A stretch of DNA of 64,000 nucleotides from an actinobacterium LLX17 (GTDB taxonomy: Bacteria; Actinomycetota; Actinomycetes; Propionibacteriales; Nocardioidaceae): the NCBI GenBank assembly GCA_000471045.1, contig KI301992.1, forward strand, positions 1,930,060 through 1,994,059, read 5' to 3'. Positions 52,444-63,231 of this stretch are shown piece by piece; the first letter of the stretch is position 1, and every line of letters starts with the position of its first letter. The notes under the pieces are model-generated. The model was given only the letters and a program-made list of their open reading frames with translations, had not been told where the DNA came from and did no database searches. A program made the translations under genes and the position numbers.

Positions 52444-53675
52444 TAGCCCGCCTCCCCTCGTCGATAGGATTTTCCGTCGGCCGCGGGCATTCGCAGGTTC
52501 TGCGCGAACACCGCGATGACGAAGAGCGTGATGACGTACGGCGTCATGCCGGTGAAGGATCCGTTGACCTCGTCGGTCGAGAGGTACCAGGCCAGGGTCG
52601 CGACGGCGATGAGCGCCAGGACGATGCCGGTCGTGCGCTCGCCCTTGCGGACCTTGATCACGGCGAAGACCACCAGCAGCACGGCGATGAGCAGCAGCAG
52701 CGCGTGCACCAGCGGACCACTGTTGGGCAGCAGGGTGATGCCGTCGGTGTAGCCGAACATCAACGAGCCGGCCAGCACGCCGCTGGGGCGCCAGTTGCCA
52801 AAGATCATCGCCGCCAGGCCGATGTAGCCACGGCCGCCGGTCTGGCCGACCGAGAACGACGACGACGCCACCATGGTCAGGTAGGCGCCACCGAGTCCGG
52901 CGAACGCGCCGGAGATCAGCACCGCCACGTACTTGTAGCGATAGACGTTGACGCCCAGAGTCTCGGCGGCCTGGGGGTTCTCGCCGCACGACCGCAGCCG
53001 CAGCCCGAAGGCGGTGCGCCACAGGACGTAGGCGGTCAGCGCCACGAGCGCGGCCGTCAGCACCGTCAGCAACGAGATGCGTGTCGTCAGCGCGGCAACT
53101 GCGCCGGCGACGTCGGAGATGACGAACCACTCCTGCTCGGCCAGCTTCAACGCCCCGTCGGAGACCCCGGGCACCGTGATGTTCGGCAACGTGTCGTAGC
53201 CCGACAGGTTGCGCGGACCGCCGCCCTCGAGGTCGTCGAAGAACGTCTTGGCCAGGTAGCCGACCGCGCCGAGACCGATGATGTTGACCGCGACACCCGA
53301 GATGATGTGGTCGACGCCGAACGTCACCGTGGCCACGGCGTGCAGCAGGCCGCCGAGCAGCCCCATGAAGGCGGCGCCGACCAGGCCCATGTACGGGCCG
53401 TAGTGGTAGGCGAAGAACGCCGCCCCCCACGTGCCCAGCAGCATCTGCCCCTCGAGACCGATGTTGACGATGCCGGCGCGCTCGGCCCACAGACCACCGA
53501 TGCCGGCCAGCAGGATGGGGCTGGCACCGATCAGCGCCGCCCGCAGCGTGCCCGGCGCGGTCATCCGCTCCGCACCGGTGACGATGCGGACGACCGACAC
53601 GGTCACGATGACGCCCAGCACGATCAACCACATCGTGTACCGGTACGTCCGGGCCCGCATGACTTCTGCGCTCAT
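52443..53675 (-). CDS. Nucleoside ABC transporter permease (second)
   Basis: A 410-residue BPD_transp_2-type permease with about ten helices. Landmarks: GIGGLWAERAGIVNIGLEGQMLLG, FGVDHIISGVAVNIIGLG and SCGENPQAAETLGVNVYRYK. The extra C-terminal helices (~330-400) are typical of this half of the NupQ/YufQ pair. It overlaps the first permease gene by four bases (ATGA). Confidence 0.92.
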   Translation of the reverse strand: MSAEVMRARTYRYTMWLIVLGVIVTVSVVRIVTGAERMTAPGTLRAALIGASPILLAGIGGLWAERAGIVNIGLEGQMLLGTWGAAFFAYHYGPYMGLVGAAFMGLLGGLLHAVATVTFGVDHIISGVAVNIIGLGAVGYLAKTFFDDLEGGGPRNLSGYDTLPNITVPGVSDGALKLAEQEWFVISDVAGAVAALTTRISLLTVLTAALVALTAYVLWRTAFGLRLRSCGENPQAAETLGVNVYRYKYVAVLISGAFAGLGGAYLTMVASSSFSVGQTGGRGYIGLAAMIFGNWRPSGVLAGSLMFGYTDGITLLPNSGPLVHALLLLIAVLLVVFAVIKVRKGERTTGIVLALIAVATLAWYLSTDEVNGSFTGMTPYVITLFVIAVFAQNLRMPAADGKSYRRGEAG

Positions 53676-54756
53676 GCTGAGACCCCCTCCCGCTCGGCGT
53701 CGAGCTGTCGGGCGACCCGCTCCTGCTCGGCCTGGGCGCGGCGCCGGCCGACGACGGCGTAGGCGACGACGACCGCCAGCACGACGATGCCCTGCGTGAT
53801 GTCGACGACCTCCTTGGCGATGCCCTCCTGCTGCAGGGCGTTGGACTGCCCGGCCAGGAAGGCGAACAGCACGGCACCCACGAAGATGCCGATCGTCCGG
53901 TTGCGACCCAGCAGTGCGACCGCGAGTCCGGTGAAGCCCAGGCCCGCCTGGAAGTTCTCCGGGGGGCCGAAGCTGTGCACCGAGCCGAAGAAGGCCGGCA
54001 TCCACACCAGGCCCGCGACGGCTCCCGAGAGCGCCATCACGATCAGCACCATGCGACCAACACTGACACCGCTCGCCAGGGCTGCCGAGGTGGACTCGCC
54101 CGTCGCGCGCAGGTCGAAGCCGAAGCGGGTGCGGCTCATCAGGAACCAGTACCCGACACCCACGATGACCGCGAGGGTCGACAGCGCCCAGACGTCGCCG
54201 GGTGCGTTGGGGAAGAGGTTGAAGCCGAGCGGCTGGCTGCTGGGCGGGATCTCGGCGGTGACGTACGTGTAGCCGCTGGTCTCGCCGTACCGGGCGACCA
54301 GGTAGCCGGCCATCGTCAACGCGATGTAGTTGAGCATGATCGCGCTGATGACCTCGCTGACACCGCGCCCAACCTTCAGCAGCGCGGCGATCAGGGCGTA
54401 GCCGGCACCGGCCAGCATCGCGACGACGAGCGTCACGAGGATGTTCAGCGGTCCGGGCACCAGGCCGCTGCCGGCGAAGAACGCCCCGGCACAGGCGCCC
54501 ACGGTGTACTGGCCCTCGACGCCGATGTTGAACAGGCCCATGCGGAAGCAGATCGCTGCGGCGAACGCCGAGAGCGAGAGCATCGCGCTCTGGTTGATGA
54601 TCGTGATGAGCACGCGCTCGTTGGGCACCGAGAAGATCGTGGCGACGAAGTCGACGGCCGAGCCGCCCGAGACGGCGATGACGAGGCTGGTCGCCGCCAT
54701 CGCGCCGAGCACGGCGACGAGCGGGGGCACGATCGCCCCGACGATGCTGGAGCGCT

Positions 54757-54760
<4 letters not shown>
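53672..54760 (-). CDS. Nucleoside ABC transporter permease (first)
   Basis: A 362-residue permease. Landmarks: FRMGLFNIGVEGQYTVGA, VGRGVSEVISAIMLNYIAL and LRATGESTSAALASGVSVGRM. It pairs with the following permease to form the channel. ATG at 54760 overlaps the stop of the ATPase gene. Confidence 0.92.
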
Positions 54761-56262
<1,502 letters not shown>

Positions 56263-56300
56263 CGGGTCATCCTCTCGCACGATGGGTCCGCGGACACGCG

Positions 56301-56334
56301 CGACCGGCCGCCTCGGGTGCGAGACGGCCGGTCG
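56301..56334. terminator. Hairpin between binding-protein and ATPase genes
   Basis: CGACCGGCCG (56301-56310) pairs perfectly with CGGCCGGTCG (56325-56334) around a 14-base loop. It lies just after the binding-protein stop codon. It probably acts as a partial stop or an mRNA end protector, so that more binding protein than transporter is made. Confidence 0.65.
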
Positions 56335-56344
56335 GGCGAATGAC

Positions 56345-57424
56345 CTACGGCTCGGTCGGGACCTCGACGTCACCGGAGATGATGTCGGCCTTGTACTTCT
56401 CCAGCTCGGCGATCGTCTCGGGGGTCAGGAACCCACCGGACTCGCTGTAGCCCACGCCCTCGTCGGCCAGGGTGAAGGTCGTGAAGCCCTGGTCCGGCTC
56501 GCCGTTGACGGCCGACTCGATGAAGCCGAACGTCGCGGTGTCGACGCGCTTGAGCATCGAGGTGAGGATGCGGGGCTTCTGCGCCTCGCTGGCGGTCAGG
56601 AACTGGTCGGAGTCGACGCCGATGGCCAGCATGTCGGCCTCGACGGCGGCGTCGAAGACACCCGAGCCCGAGGCTCCGGCAGCGTGGAACACGATGTCCG
56701 CGCCCTCGCTGTAGAGACCCTGGGCGGCAGCCTTGCCACCCGCGGGGTCCTGGAAGCCCTTGGTGTCCTTCTCCTCGATGTACGTGGAGGTGACCTCGAC
56801 GTCGGGGTCGGCCGCCTTGGCGCCGGCCTCGAAGCCCGCCTCGAACTTCTGGATCAGCGGGTTGTTGACGCCACCGACGAAGCCCAGCTGACCGGTCTCG
56901 GACTGCAGCGCAGCCGCAGCACCGACGAGGTAGGAGCCCTCGTGCTCGGCGAAGCCGAGGTAGGCGACGTTGCAGTTGACGTCGTCCTCGGTCGGGTCGA
57001 AGCCGTCGATGACGCCGAACGAGACGTTGGGGTACTCGGGGGCCACGGTGTCGATCGCGGTGCTGTAGGCGAAGCCGACGCCCACGATGACGTTGTGGCC
57101 GGCGTCGGCGAAGGTGCGCAGGCGCTCCTCGCGGACCTCCTCCGGCTCGTCCTGGGCGGCCTCGCCCTCGGTGACCTCGGCAATGCCGAGCTCGGTCTGC
57201 GCGCGCTCGAGACCCGCGTAGGCGGAGTCGTTGAACGACTGGTCGCCACGGCCACCCACGTCGTACGCGAGGCCGACCTTGACGTCACCCTCGATCTGGA
57301 CCGGGTCGCACTTCGCCTCGACCTCGTCGTTGGCGTTGTCCTCGTCGTCGGCCGCGGTGCCACACGCGGACAGGATCAGACCACACGTCGCGACAGCGAC
57401 GCCGTACTTGGCCAGTCGACGCAC
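56345..57424 (-). CDS. BmpA/PnrA-type nucleoside-binding lipoprotein
   Basis: A 359-residue solute-binding lipoprotein. Signal and lipobox LILSACG (near 18-24), then an acidic stretch and the BMP fold: VGLAYDVGGRGDQSFNDSAYAGL, GVGFAYSTAID, FGVIDGFDP, GQLGFVGGVNNPLIQKFEAGF, ADIVFHAAGASGSGVF and AIGVDSDQ. In other bacteria these bind purine or pyrimidine nucleosides. GTG at 57424 with GAGGAGG just before. It heads the transporter-cdd-P450-deoA operon. Confidence 0.93.
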   Translation of the reverse strand: MRRLAKYGVAVATCGLILSACGTAADDEDNANDEVEAKCDPVQIEGDVKVGLAYDVGGRGDQSFNDSAYAGLERAQTELGIAEVTEGEAAQDEPEEVREERLRTFADAGHNVIVGVGFAYSTAIDTVAPEYPNVSFGVIDGFDPTEDDVNCNVAYLGFAEHEGSYLVGAAAALQSETGQLGFVGGVNNPLIQKFEAGFEAGAKAADPDVEVTSTYIEEKDTKGFQDPAGGKAAAQGLYSEGADIVFHAAGASGSGVFDAAVEADMLAIGVDSDQFLTASEAQKPRILTSMLKRVDTATFGFIESAVNGEPDQGFTTFTLADEGVGYSESGGFLTPETIAELEKYKADIISGDVEVPTEP

Positions 57425-57562
57425 TTTTCCTCCTCGAGTTCCCGGTCGTTCTGGTGACGACCTGCGGCCGACCCTAGTCACGCTCTCGTTCACCCGGAAG
57501 TCACTTGGACCGAAAGCCCCGCACCGTAACCAACTTGTCACCCGAGGGGGGCGGTGAGCGCC

Positions 57563-58729
57563 TCAGGAGACGGCGGCGGCAGCGAGCACGCGGGCGCCGA
57601 TGGCGACGGCGCGCTCGTCGACGCGGAGGTTGCCCTGGTGCAGGTCGTACGTGGGGCCGTCCGGCGTGCGGGTGCCGAGCCGGCCCATCGCACCGGGCAC
57701 CGCCTCGACGTACCAAGCGAAGTCCTCGCCGCCGAGACTCTGGGACGTGCTGGCGACACCGCTGGGCCCGATGACCTCGGTGACCGCGCGGCGCATCGTC
57801 TCGGTGGCGGCGAAGTCGTTGACCACGGGCGGCACGCCGCGCACGTAGAGCACGTCGGCGCTGACGCCCCACGGTTCGATGATGTCGGCGATCAGGCCCC
57901 GCACGAGGTGCTCGGCCTCGTGCCAGGCGGCGGCGTCGAGCATGCGCAGGGTGCCGGTGAGCTCGCCGGTGGCGGGGATGACGTTGGCCGCGTGCCCGGC
58001 ACTGAGCTGGCCCCAGACCATCGAGGCGCCCGCGCGGGGGTCGAAGCGGCGTGACAGCACCGCCGGCAGCTGCGTGACGAGGCTGGCCAGGGCGTAGGTG
58101 AGGTCCTCGGTGAGGTGGGGCCGGGAGGTGTGTCCGCCCCGACCGCTCAGGGTCACGTGGATGCGGTCCGACGCCCCGGTGATGGGGCCCTCGCGCAGGC
58201 CGACCTGGCCGACGTCGAGCGAGGGGTCGCAGTGCAGCGCGAAGATGCGCGAGACGCCCTTGAGCACGCCGAGCGAGAGGAGCTTGAGCGCTCCCCCGGG
58301 CATGACCTCCTCGGCGGGCTGGAAGATCAGCCGTACCCGGACGGGCAGCCGGTGGGCGGCGTGCGCCTCGGCGAGCGCCGCGCCGGCACCGACGAGCGCA
58401 GCCACGTGCACGTCGTGCCCACAGGCGTGCGCCACGTTGGGCACGGTGGAACGCCAGGGGTCCTGGGTGGTGTCGGGGATCGGCAGGGCGTCGAGGTCGG
58501 CGCGCAGCGCGACGATCGGTCCGTCCTCCCGGCCGACCTCGGCCACCAGGCCGGTGCCGGGCAGGCGGTGGTGCTCGATGCCGTACTTGTCCATCCACCG
58601 GGCGACCGTGTCGGTCGTGCGGTCCTCGTTCCAGGACAGCTCGGGGCTGGAGTGGACGTCGCGGCGCAGCTCGATCAGGTCGGGCGTGATCGTGTCGATC
58701 GTGCGCGTCAGTGACTCCAGCAGGGGCAT
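57563..58729 (-). CDS. M20D-family amidohydrolase
   Basis: A 388-residue metal-dependent amidohydrolase: ELRRDVHSSPELSWNE, HACGHDVHVAALVGA (Cys and His metal ligands), FQPAEEVMPGGALKLL and SLGGEDFAWYVEAVPGAMGRLG. It removes acyl or aminoacyl groups from small amides; in M. tuberculosis two such genes (amiA1/amiB1) lie near lpdA and punA. ATG at 58729 is six bases after a TATCCT box. Confidence 0.9.
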   Translation of the reverse strand: MPLLESLTRTIDTITPDLIELRRDVHSSPELSWNEDRTTDTVARWMDKYGIEHHRLPGTGLVAEVGREDGPIVALRADLDALPIPDTTQDPWRSTVPNVAHACGHDVHVAALVGAGAALAEAHAAHRLPVRVRLIFQPAEEVMPGGALKLLSLGVLKGVSRIFALHCDPSLDVGQVGLREGPITGASDRIHVTLSGRGGHTSRPHLTEDLTYALASLVTQLPAVLSRRFDPRAGASMVWGQLSAGHAANVIPATGELTGTLRMLDAAAWHEAEHLVRGLIADIIEPWGVSADVLYVRGVPPVVNDFAATETMRRAVTEVIGPSGVASTSQSLGGEDFAWYVEAVPGAMGRLGTRTPDGPTYDLHQGNLRVDERAVAIGARVLAAAAVS

Positions 58730-58733
58730 CCGA

Positions 58734-59168
58734 TCAGGATATCGGCTGGAGGACGGAGGTGATGGACGCGATCGTCTCGTCGGCGAGCTTCTCGACCGAC
58801 CGGCGCAGCAGCAGGGGCGCGAGGGCGCTCAGCGGGAACGGGAAGTCGAACACCGCGCGGTAGTGGATGATCGTGCGCGCACCGTCCGCGGTGAAGGTGA
58901 GGTGGTCGGTGGCCGTGGTGCTGCCGTTGCGGCCGCGGCAGACGAAGTGCGTGGGCCGGTCATGGGCGATCGTCTCGTACTCCAGCTCGACCTCGCGCTT
59001 CATGAATCGCGAGCGGTTGCGGTACGTGGTGCCGACGCCACCGTCACCGGCGGTCCGGGTGGTCTGGAGCGTGCCCGGGTCCCACTCCTCGGTGTGCTCG
59101 AAGTCGGCGAGGTAGTCGAAGACCTCCTCGATCGGACGGTCCACCGTGAACGTGCGCTCGACCTCCAT
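58734..59168 (-). CDS. SRPBCC (polyketide cyclase-like) protein
   Basis: A 144-residue START-like fold protein: VERTFTVDRPIEEVFDYLAD at the N-terminus, HTEEWDPGTL, and the long last helix. These bind hydrophobic ligands; no catalytic residue can be assigned. ATG at 59168 is six bases after a TACCGT box; GAGGGC next to the ATG may also help. It runs into the M20 gene four bases downstream. Confidence 0.82.
   Translation of the reverse strand: MEVERTFTVDRPIEEVFDYLADFEHTEEWDPGTLQTTRTAGDGGVGTTYRNRSRFMKREVELEYETIAHDRPTHFVCRGRNGSTTATDHLTFTADGARTIIHYRAVFDFPFPLSALAPLLLRRSVEKLADETIASITSVLQPIS
58736..58741 (-). promoter_or_regulatory. Leaderless-type -10 box for the M20 gene
   Basis: Minus strand TATCCT, six bases, ATG at 58729; it overlaps the last codons of the SRPBCC gene. 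Confidence 0.45.
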
Positions 59169-59174
59169 GCCCTC

Positions 59175-59180
59175 ACGGTA
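59175..59180 (-). promoter_or_regulatory. Leaderless-type -10 box for the SRPBCC gene
   Basis: Minus strand TACCGT, six bases, ATG at 59168. Confidence 0.45.
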
Positions 59181-59182
59181 GG

Positions 59183-60499
59183 TCAGGCGACGTCGATGCG
59201 CTGGTCGGTGCCGGCCGAGCCGCGCAGGCTGCGGCGCCGGCGCGACAGCGACAACCGCAGGGCGGGGTCCTGGCGCAGGAACCACAGCGCGGACGCCGAG
59301 ACCCCCAGGCCGACGACGACACCGCTGGCGACGAGGGCCCACCGCGCACCGAACGCCTCGGCGAGCCAGCCGATGACCGGGGCTCCCAGGGGCACGCTCC
59401 CGAGGAAGACCATGAGGTAGAGCGAGGCGACGCGGCCCCGCATCGCCGGGGTGGTCGACATCTGGATCAGCGCGTTGGCCGTCGTGATCGCGGTCAGCAC
59501 CGTCAGGCCGACCAGTGGCAGCACCGCGGCGTAGGTGACGTAGGTGGGCATCACGGCCGACAGCACCTGCACGGCGGCGAAGACGAGGGCCGCCCCGACG
59601 ATGAACCGCAGCCGTGGCGACTCCCGGCGGGCCGCGAGGAGGGCGCCGACGAGCGAGCCGATCGCGACGATCGAGCCGAGCAGCCCGAACTCGCTGGCCC
59701 CGCGGCCGAACTCGTCGGTGGCCATGAGGGCGCTCGTGACGGGGAAGTTCATGCCGAACGAGCCGAGGAAGAACACGACCGAGAACATCAGCACGAGGTC
59801 GGGACGCGAGCGCACGTAGCGCACGCCCGCTCGCACGGCGCCCCGCCGGTCGCCCGTGAGCGGCGCGGGAAGCAGACGATCAGGGTCCATGAGCCGCAGC
59901 GCCAGCAGGACGAACCCGTTGCTGAGGGCGTTGAGCAGGATGACCCACCCCGTGGCCGCGACGCCCGAGCCGAGGGCCGCGATCATCACGCCGGCGACGG
60001 CCGGTCCGACGAGCCGGCCGGCGTTGAAGGAGGCCGAGTTGAGCGAGACCGCGTTGCTGAGGTGCTCGGGCCCCACCATCTCGGCGACGAACGACTGACG
60101 GGCGGGCGCCTCGAGCGCGCGGGCCGATCCGAAGACGACGGCGATGACCAGCACGTGCCACAGCTGCACCACTCCGGTCACGGCCACCAGGCCGAGCACG
60201 GCGGTTGGCAGAGCCATGGCGACCTGCAGCCACCCCAGCAGCGCCCGCTTGGGCACGCGGTCGGCCAGGACCCCACCGAACGGCGAGAGGAACAGCGACG
60301 GCAGGAGCTGGAGGGCGATCGTCAGCCCGAGAGCGGCACCGCTGCCGGTCAGCTCGAGCACCAGCCACGCCTGCGCCGTGATCTGCAGCCACGTGCCGAC
60401 GTTCGAGAAGATCGCGCCGGTCGCGTAGATCCGGTAGTTGCGGATCGTCAGCGACGAGAACATGCCGCGACGCGACGGCGCAGTGGGGGCTGCTGTCAC
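59183..60499 (-). CDS. MFS exporter (enterobactin/macrolide-exporter-like)
   Basis: A 438-residue major facilitator with twelve helices. Landmarks: FLSPFGGVLADRVPKRALLG between helices 2 and 3 and QMSTTPAMRGRVASLYLMV in the second half, as in MFS_3/EntS-like exporters. Start GTG at 60499 overlaps the MarR regulator stop (GTGA), so it is controlled by that regulator and probably exports a toxic compound. Confidence 0.88.
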   Translation of the reverse strand: MTAAPTAPSRRGMFSSLTIRNYRIYATGAIFSNVGTWLQITAQAWLVLELTGSGAALGLTIALQLLPSLFLSPFGGVLADRVPKRALLGWLQVAMALPTAVLGLVAVTGVVQLWHVLVIAVVFGSARALEAPARQSFVAEMVGPEHLSNAVSLNSASFNAGRLVGPAVAGVMIAALGSGVAATGWVILLNALSNGFVLLALRLMDPDRLLPAPLTGDRRGAVRAGVRYVRSRPDLVLMFSVVFFLGSFGMNFPVTSALMATDEFGRGASEFGLLGSIVAIGSLVGALLAARRESPRLRFIVGAALVFAAVQVLSAVMPTYVTYAAVLPLVGLTVLTAITTANALIQMSTTPAMRGRVASLYLMVFLGSVPLGAPVIGWLAEAFGARWALVASGVVVGLGVSASALWFLRQDPALRLSLSRRRRSLRGSAGTDQRIDVA

Positions 60500-60906
60500 G
60501 ACTCGGCCAGCCGTTCGAGGATTGCCGACGCCTCCCTCAGGACGGCCCGCTCACGCTGGTCGAGGCCGCGCAGCTGCTTGTGCAGCCACGCATCACGCCG
60601 GGCGCGCTCCTCGGTCAGGACCTTGTGGCCGAGCTTGGAGACGCTGACCAGCACCTGGCGCCCGTCGGTCGGGTGCGGCTCGCGGGTGACCAGTCCGTCC
60701 TCGCTCAAGCACGTCAGCATGCGCGTGATCGACGGCGGCTGCACCTTCTCACGCGAGGCGACGGCGCCCGGCGTGGTGGGGCCGAGCTGGCTGAGCGTGC
60801 CGAGCACCGAGAGCTGCGAGGGGGTGAGGTCGGAGTCGCGCTCCTGGCGGAGACGGCGGTTCAGACGGGCCACGGCCAGGGAGAGACGTTCGGAGTCGGT
60901 CGGCAT
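60496..60906 (-). CDS. MarR-family regulator
   Basis: A 136-residue winged-helix protein: LTPSQLSVLGTLSQLGPTTPG, then KVQPPSITRMLTCLSEDGLV and EPHPTDGRQVLVSVSKLGHKVL. It is translated together with the MFS gene, the classic repressor-exporter pair. The upstream bases hold a small palindrome and two AACAAATTA repeats, which are probable operators. Confidence 0.9.
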   Translation of the reverse strand: MPTDSERLSLAVARLNRRLRQERDSDLTPSQLSVLGTLSQLGPTTPGAVASREKVQPPSITRMLTCLSEDGLVTREPHPTDGRQVLVSVSKLGHKVLTEERARRDAWLHKQLRGLDQRERAVLREASAILERLAES

Positions 60907-60909
60907 GTC

Positions 60910-60939
60910 GTTAGCCTAACAAATTACCCAAACAAATTA
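60910..60939. promoter_or_regulatory. Probable MarR operator/promoter region
   Basis: GTTAG-C-CTAAC at 60910-60920 is a perfect short dyad. AACAAATTA occurs at 60918-60926 and 60931-60939. This AT-rich stretch stands out in the GC-rich surroundings and lies directly before the marR ATG. Confidence 0.55.
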
Positions 60940-61494
60940 GCCGGCTGAATGATCTCCCGAGCTGCTGCGCTGCCGGGCCCGGTAGGCCACGGCCGCCACT
61001 CGGTTGCCGCAGGACGTGCTGCAGAACCGCCGCGAGCGGTTGCGGGAGAGGTCCAGCACCACCCCGTCGCAGTGCGGGTCGTGGCAGCGGGCCAGCCGCG
61101 ACATCTCGTCGGCGCGAATGACGTCGACCATGGCCATCGCCGTCTCGACCATGATCCGCTCCGCGAAGGGCCGCTCGTCCTCCACGGCGTGCAGGTGCCA
61201 GTCGGTGTCACCGTGACGCTGCAGCTGGGGCAGCGCGCGACCGTCACGCAGCATCGCGTTGACCAGGGGGACCGCCTCGTCGCGGGAGGCGACGAGGACG
61301 CTCCGCAGCCGTGGCCGCAGTTCCCGCACCTCCTGCAGCTCGCTGCGGTCGTGCCGACGAGACCCCGTGTAGTGGTGTTCGCGGGCGAACTCGTCGAGCT
61401 GGTCGACCGTCGTCAGGGTGTCGGGCGGCTCGGCGCTGTTCGCGAGCCAGACCGCGGCGGCCAGCGCGAGCTCGACGTCATGAGCGAAGACCAT
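60937..61494 (-). CDS. CGNR zinc-finger protein (ABATE-type regulator)
   Basis: A 185-residue protein of the CGNR group. The C-terminal zinc finger has Cys in RCHDPHCDG and RRFCSTSCGNRVAAVAYRARQ (the CGNR signature). The N-terminal ABATE-like domain (~1-130) is thought to sense ligands in stress-linked transcription. ATG at 61494 is six bases after a TAAGGT box. It is divergent from an EamA exporter, which it may control. Confidence 0.87.
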   Translation of the reverse strand: MVFAHDVELALAAAVWLANSAEPPDTLTTVDQLDEFAREHHYTGSRRHDRSELQEVRELRPRLRSVLVASRDEAVPLVNAMLRDGRALPQLQRHGDTDWHLHAVEDERPFAERIMVETAMAMVDVIRADEMSRLARCHDPHCDGVVLDLSRNRSRRFCSTSCGNRVAAVAYRARQRSSSGDHSAG

Positions 61495-61500
61495 GTTGAC

Positions 61501-61525
61501 ACCTTACGCTGGTACCGCCTAGCGT
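61501..61525. promoter_or_regulatory. Back-to-back leaderless -10 boxes (CGNR and EamA genes)
   Basis: Minus strand TAAGGT (61506-61501), six bases, ATG at 61494. Plus strand TAGCGT (61520-61525), eight bases, ATG at 61534. ACGCT (61506-61510) and AGCGT (61521-61525) form an inverted pair between them. The 39-base gap therefore serves both genes. Confidence 0.55.
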
Positions 61526-61533
61526 CAGGACCC

Positions 61534-62484
61534 ATGACAGTCGTGACCCCTGACGCACGGGTCGGCGCCGGCCTGCTGCTGGCCGTCGCGAGCGCCGTCG
61601 CCTTCGGCAGCTCGGGCACCCTCGCGCGGGGCCTGATCGACGCGGGCTGGTCCCCCGGCGCTGCCGTGACGATGCGCATCCTCGTCGCGGCCGCGGTCCT
61701 CGTCGTGCCCGCCCTGATGTCGCTGCGCGGTCGGTGGACGCTCCTGGTCCGCAACGCCCGCCTGGTCACGGCTTACGGCGTCGGCGCCGTGGCGGGCGCC
61801 CAGCTCTGCTACTTCCAAGCCATCGCCCGCATGGACGTCGGCCTGGCCCTGCTCATCGAGTACACCGCGCCCGTCGCCATCGTGCTCTGGCTCTGGCTCC
61901 GGCGCGGTGAGCGTCCCGGGCGACTGACCCTGGTGGGCGCCGCCGTCGCCGCGGTCGGCCTGGTGCTCGTGCTCGACCTGATCTCCGGCGGATCGATCGA
62001 CCCGGTCGGCGTGCTGTGGGCACTGGGCGCCATGGTCGGCGTCGCGTCGTACTTCCTGCTCTCGGCCGACGAGACCACCGGTCTGCCGCCGCTGGCGCTG
62101 GTGGGCGGCGGGCTCGTCGTCGCCGGCGTCGGACTCGGCCTGGCCTGCCTCGTCGGGGTGCTGCCGTGGGCGGCGTCGACGGCCGACGTCACCTACGCCG
62201 TGGGCACCGTCCCGTGGTGGCTGCCGGTGCTGGCGCTGGGCGTGCTGGCCGGGGCCGTCTCGTACCTCACGGGCGTCGCCGCGGCACGCCGCCTCGGCTC
62301 ACGCCTCGCGTCGTTCATCGCCCTGTCGGAGGTGCTCGCGGCGATGATCTTCGCCGCCCTGCTGCTCGACCAGGTGCCGACCGCCGTGCAGCTGGTCGGC
62401 GCCGTGGCCGTGCTGGCCGGCGTGGTGCTGGTCAAGCTCGGAGAACCGCGCCCCGCGCCGGTGCCGAGTCAGCCGATGGTCTGA
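61534..62484 (+). CDS. EamA/DMT family exporter
   Basis: A 316-residue protein with ten membrane helices in two EamA repeats (~12-145 and ~158-300). Motifs: [40 protein letters not shown] and [21 protein letters not shown]. It likely exports amino acids or other metabolites. The last 16 bases overlap the 3' end of sdhB on the other strand. Confidence 0.88.
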   Translation: MTVVTPDARVGAGLLLAVASAVAFGSSGTLARGLIDAGWSPGAAVTMRILVAAAVLVVPALMSLRGRWTLLVRNARLVTAYGVGAVAGAQLCYFQAIARMDVGLALLIEYTAPVAIVLWLWLRRGERPGRLTLVGAAVAAVGLVLVLDLISGGSIDPVGVLWALGAMVGVASYFLLSADETTGLPPLALVGGGLVVAGVGLGLACLVGVLPWAASTADVTYAVGTVPWWLPVLALGVLAGAVSYLTGVAAARRLGSRLASFIALSEVLAAMIFAALLLDQVPTAVQLVGAVAVLAGVVLVKLGEPRPAPVPSQPMV

Positions 62485-63218
62485 CGCGACAGCGCGCCGA
62501 GCAGATCGCGGTTGAGGCGGGAGATCGTGTCGAGCGGGATGCCTTTGGGACAGGCCGCCGTGCACTCACCGATGTTGGTGCAGCCACCGAAGCCCTCGGC
62601 GTCGTGCTGCTCGACCATGCCCAGCACGCGGGAGTCGCGCTCCGGCTGGCCCTGCGGCAGCAGGCCCAGGTGCGTGATCTTGGCAGCGGTGAACAGCATC
62701 GCCGAGCCGTTGGGGCACGCCGCGACGCAGGCGCCGCACGAGATGCACGTGGCCGCCTCGAACGCGTGGTCGGCGTCGGCCTTCGGCACGGGGATGTTGT
62801 TGGCCTCGACCGCCGAGCCGGTCGGCGCGCTGATGTAGCCGCCGGCCTGGATGATGCGGTCGAACGCGCCGCGGTCGACGACGAGGTCCTTGATGACCGG
62901 GAACGAGCCCGCCCGCCACGGCTCGATGTCGATGACGTCGCCGTCCTTGAACGTGCGCATGTGCAGCTGGCACGTCGTGGTGACCTCGGGACCGTGCGGG
63001 ATGCCGTTGATGACGACGCCACACGTGCCGCAGATGCCCTCGCGGCAGTCGGAGTCGAACGCCACGGGGTCGTTGCCCTCGAGCGTGAGCTGCTCGTTCA
63101 GGACGTCGAGCATCTCCAGGAAGGACATGTGCTCGCTGACCTCGTCGAGCACGTACGGGACCATCGAGCCCTTGGACTCCGCGTCCTGCTGGCGCCAGAC
63201 GTTGACGGTGATCTTCAC
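62469..63218 (-). CDS. sdhB: Succinate dehydrogenase iron-sulfur subunit
   Basis: A 249-residue SdhB. The [2Fe-2S] site uses Cys58, Cys63, Cys66 and Cys83. The ferredoxin-like part has Cys158, 161, 164 and 168, and Cys213, 219 and 223 for the [4Fe-4S] and [3Fe-4S] clusters. It links SdhA to quinone reduction in the membrane anchor. It starts 13 bases after the sdhA stop and is probably the last gene of an sdhCDAB-type operon. Confidence 0.94.
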   Translation of the reverse strand: MKITVNVWRQQDAESKGSMVPYVLDEVSEHMSFLEMLDVLNEQLTLEGNDPVAFDSDCREGICGTCGVVINGIPHGPEVTTTCQLHMRTFKDGDVIDIEPWRAGSFPVIKDLVVDRGAFDRIIQAGGYISAPTGSAVEANNIPVPKADADHAFEAATCISCGACVAACPNGSAMLFTAAKITHLGLLPQGQPERDSRVLGMVEQHDAEGFGGCTNIGECTAACPKGIPLDTISRLNRDLLGALSRQTIG

Positions 63219-63231
63219 TGGTGGCTCTCCA

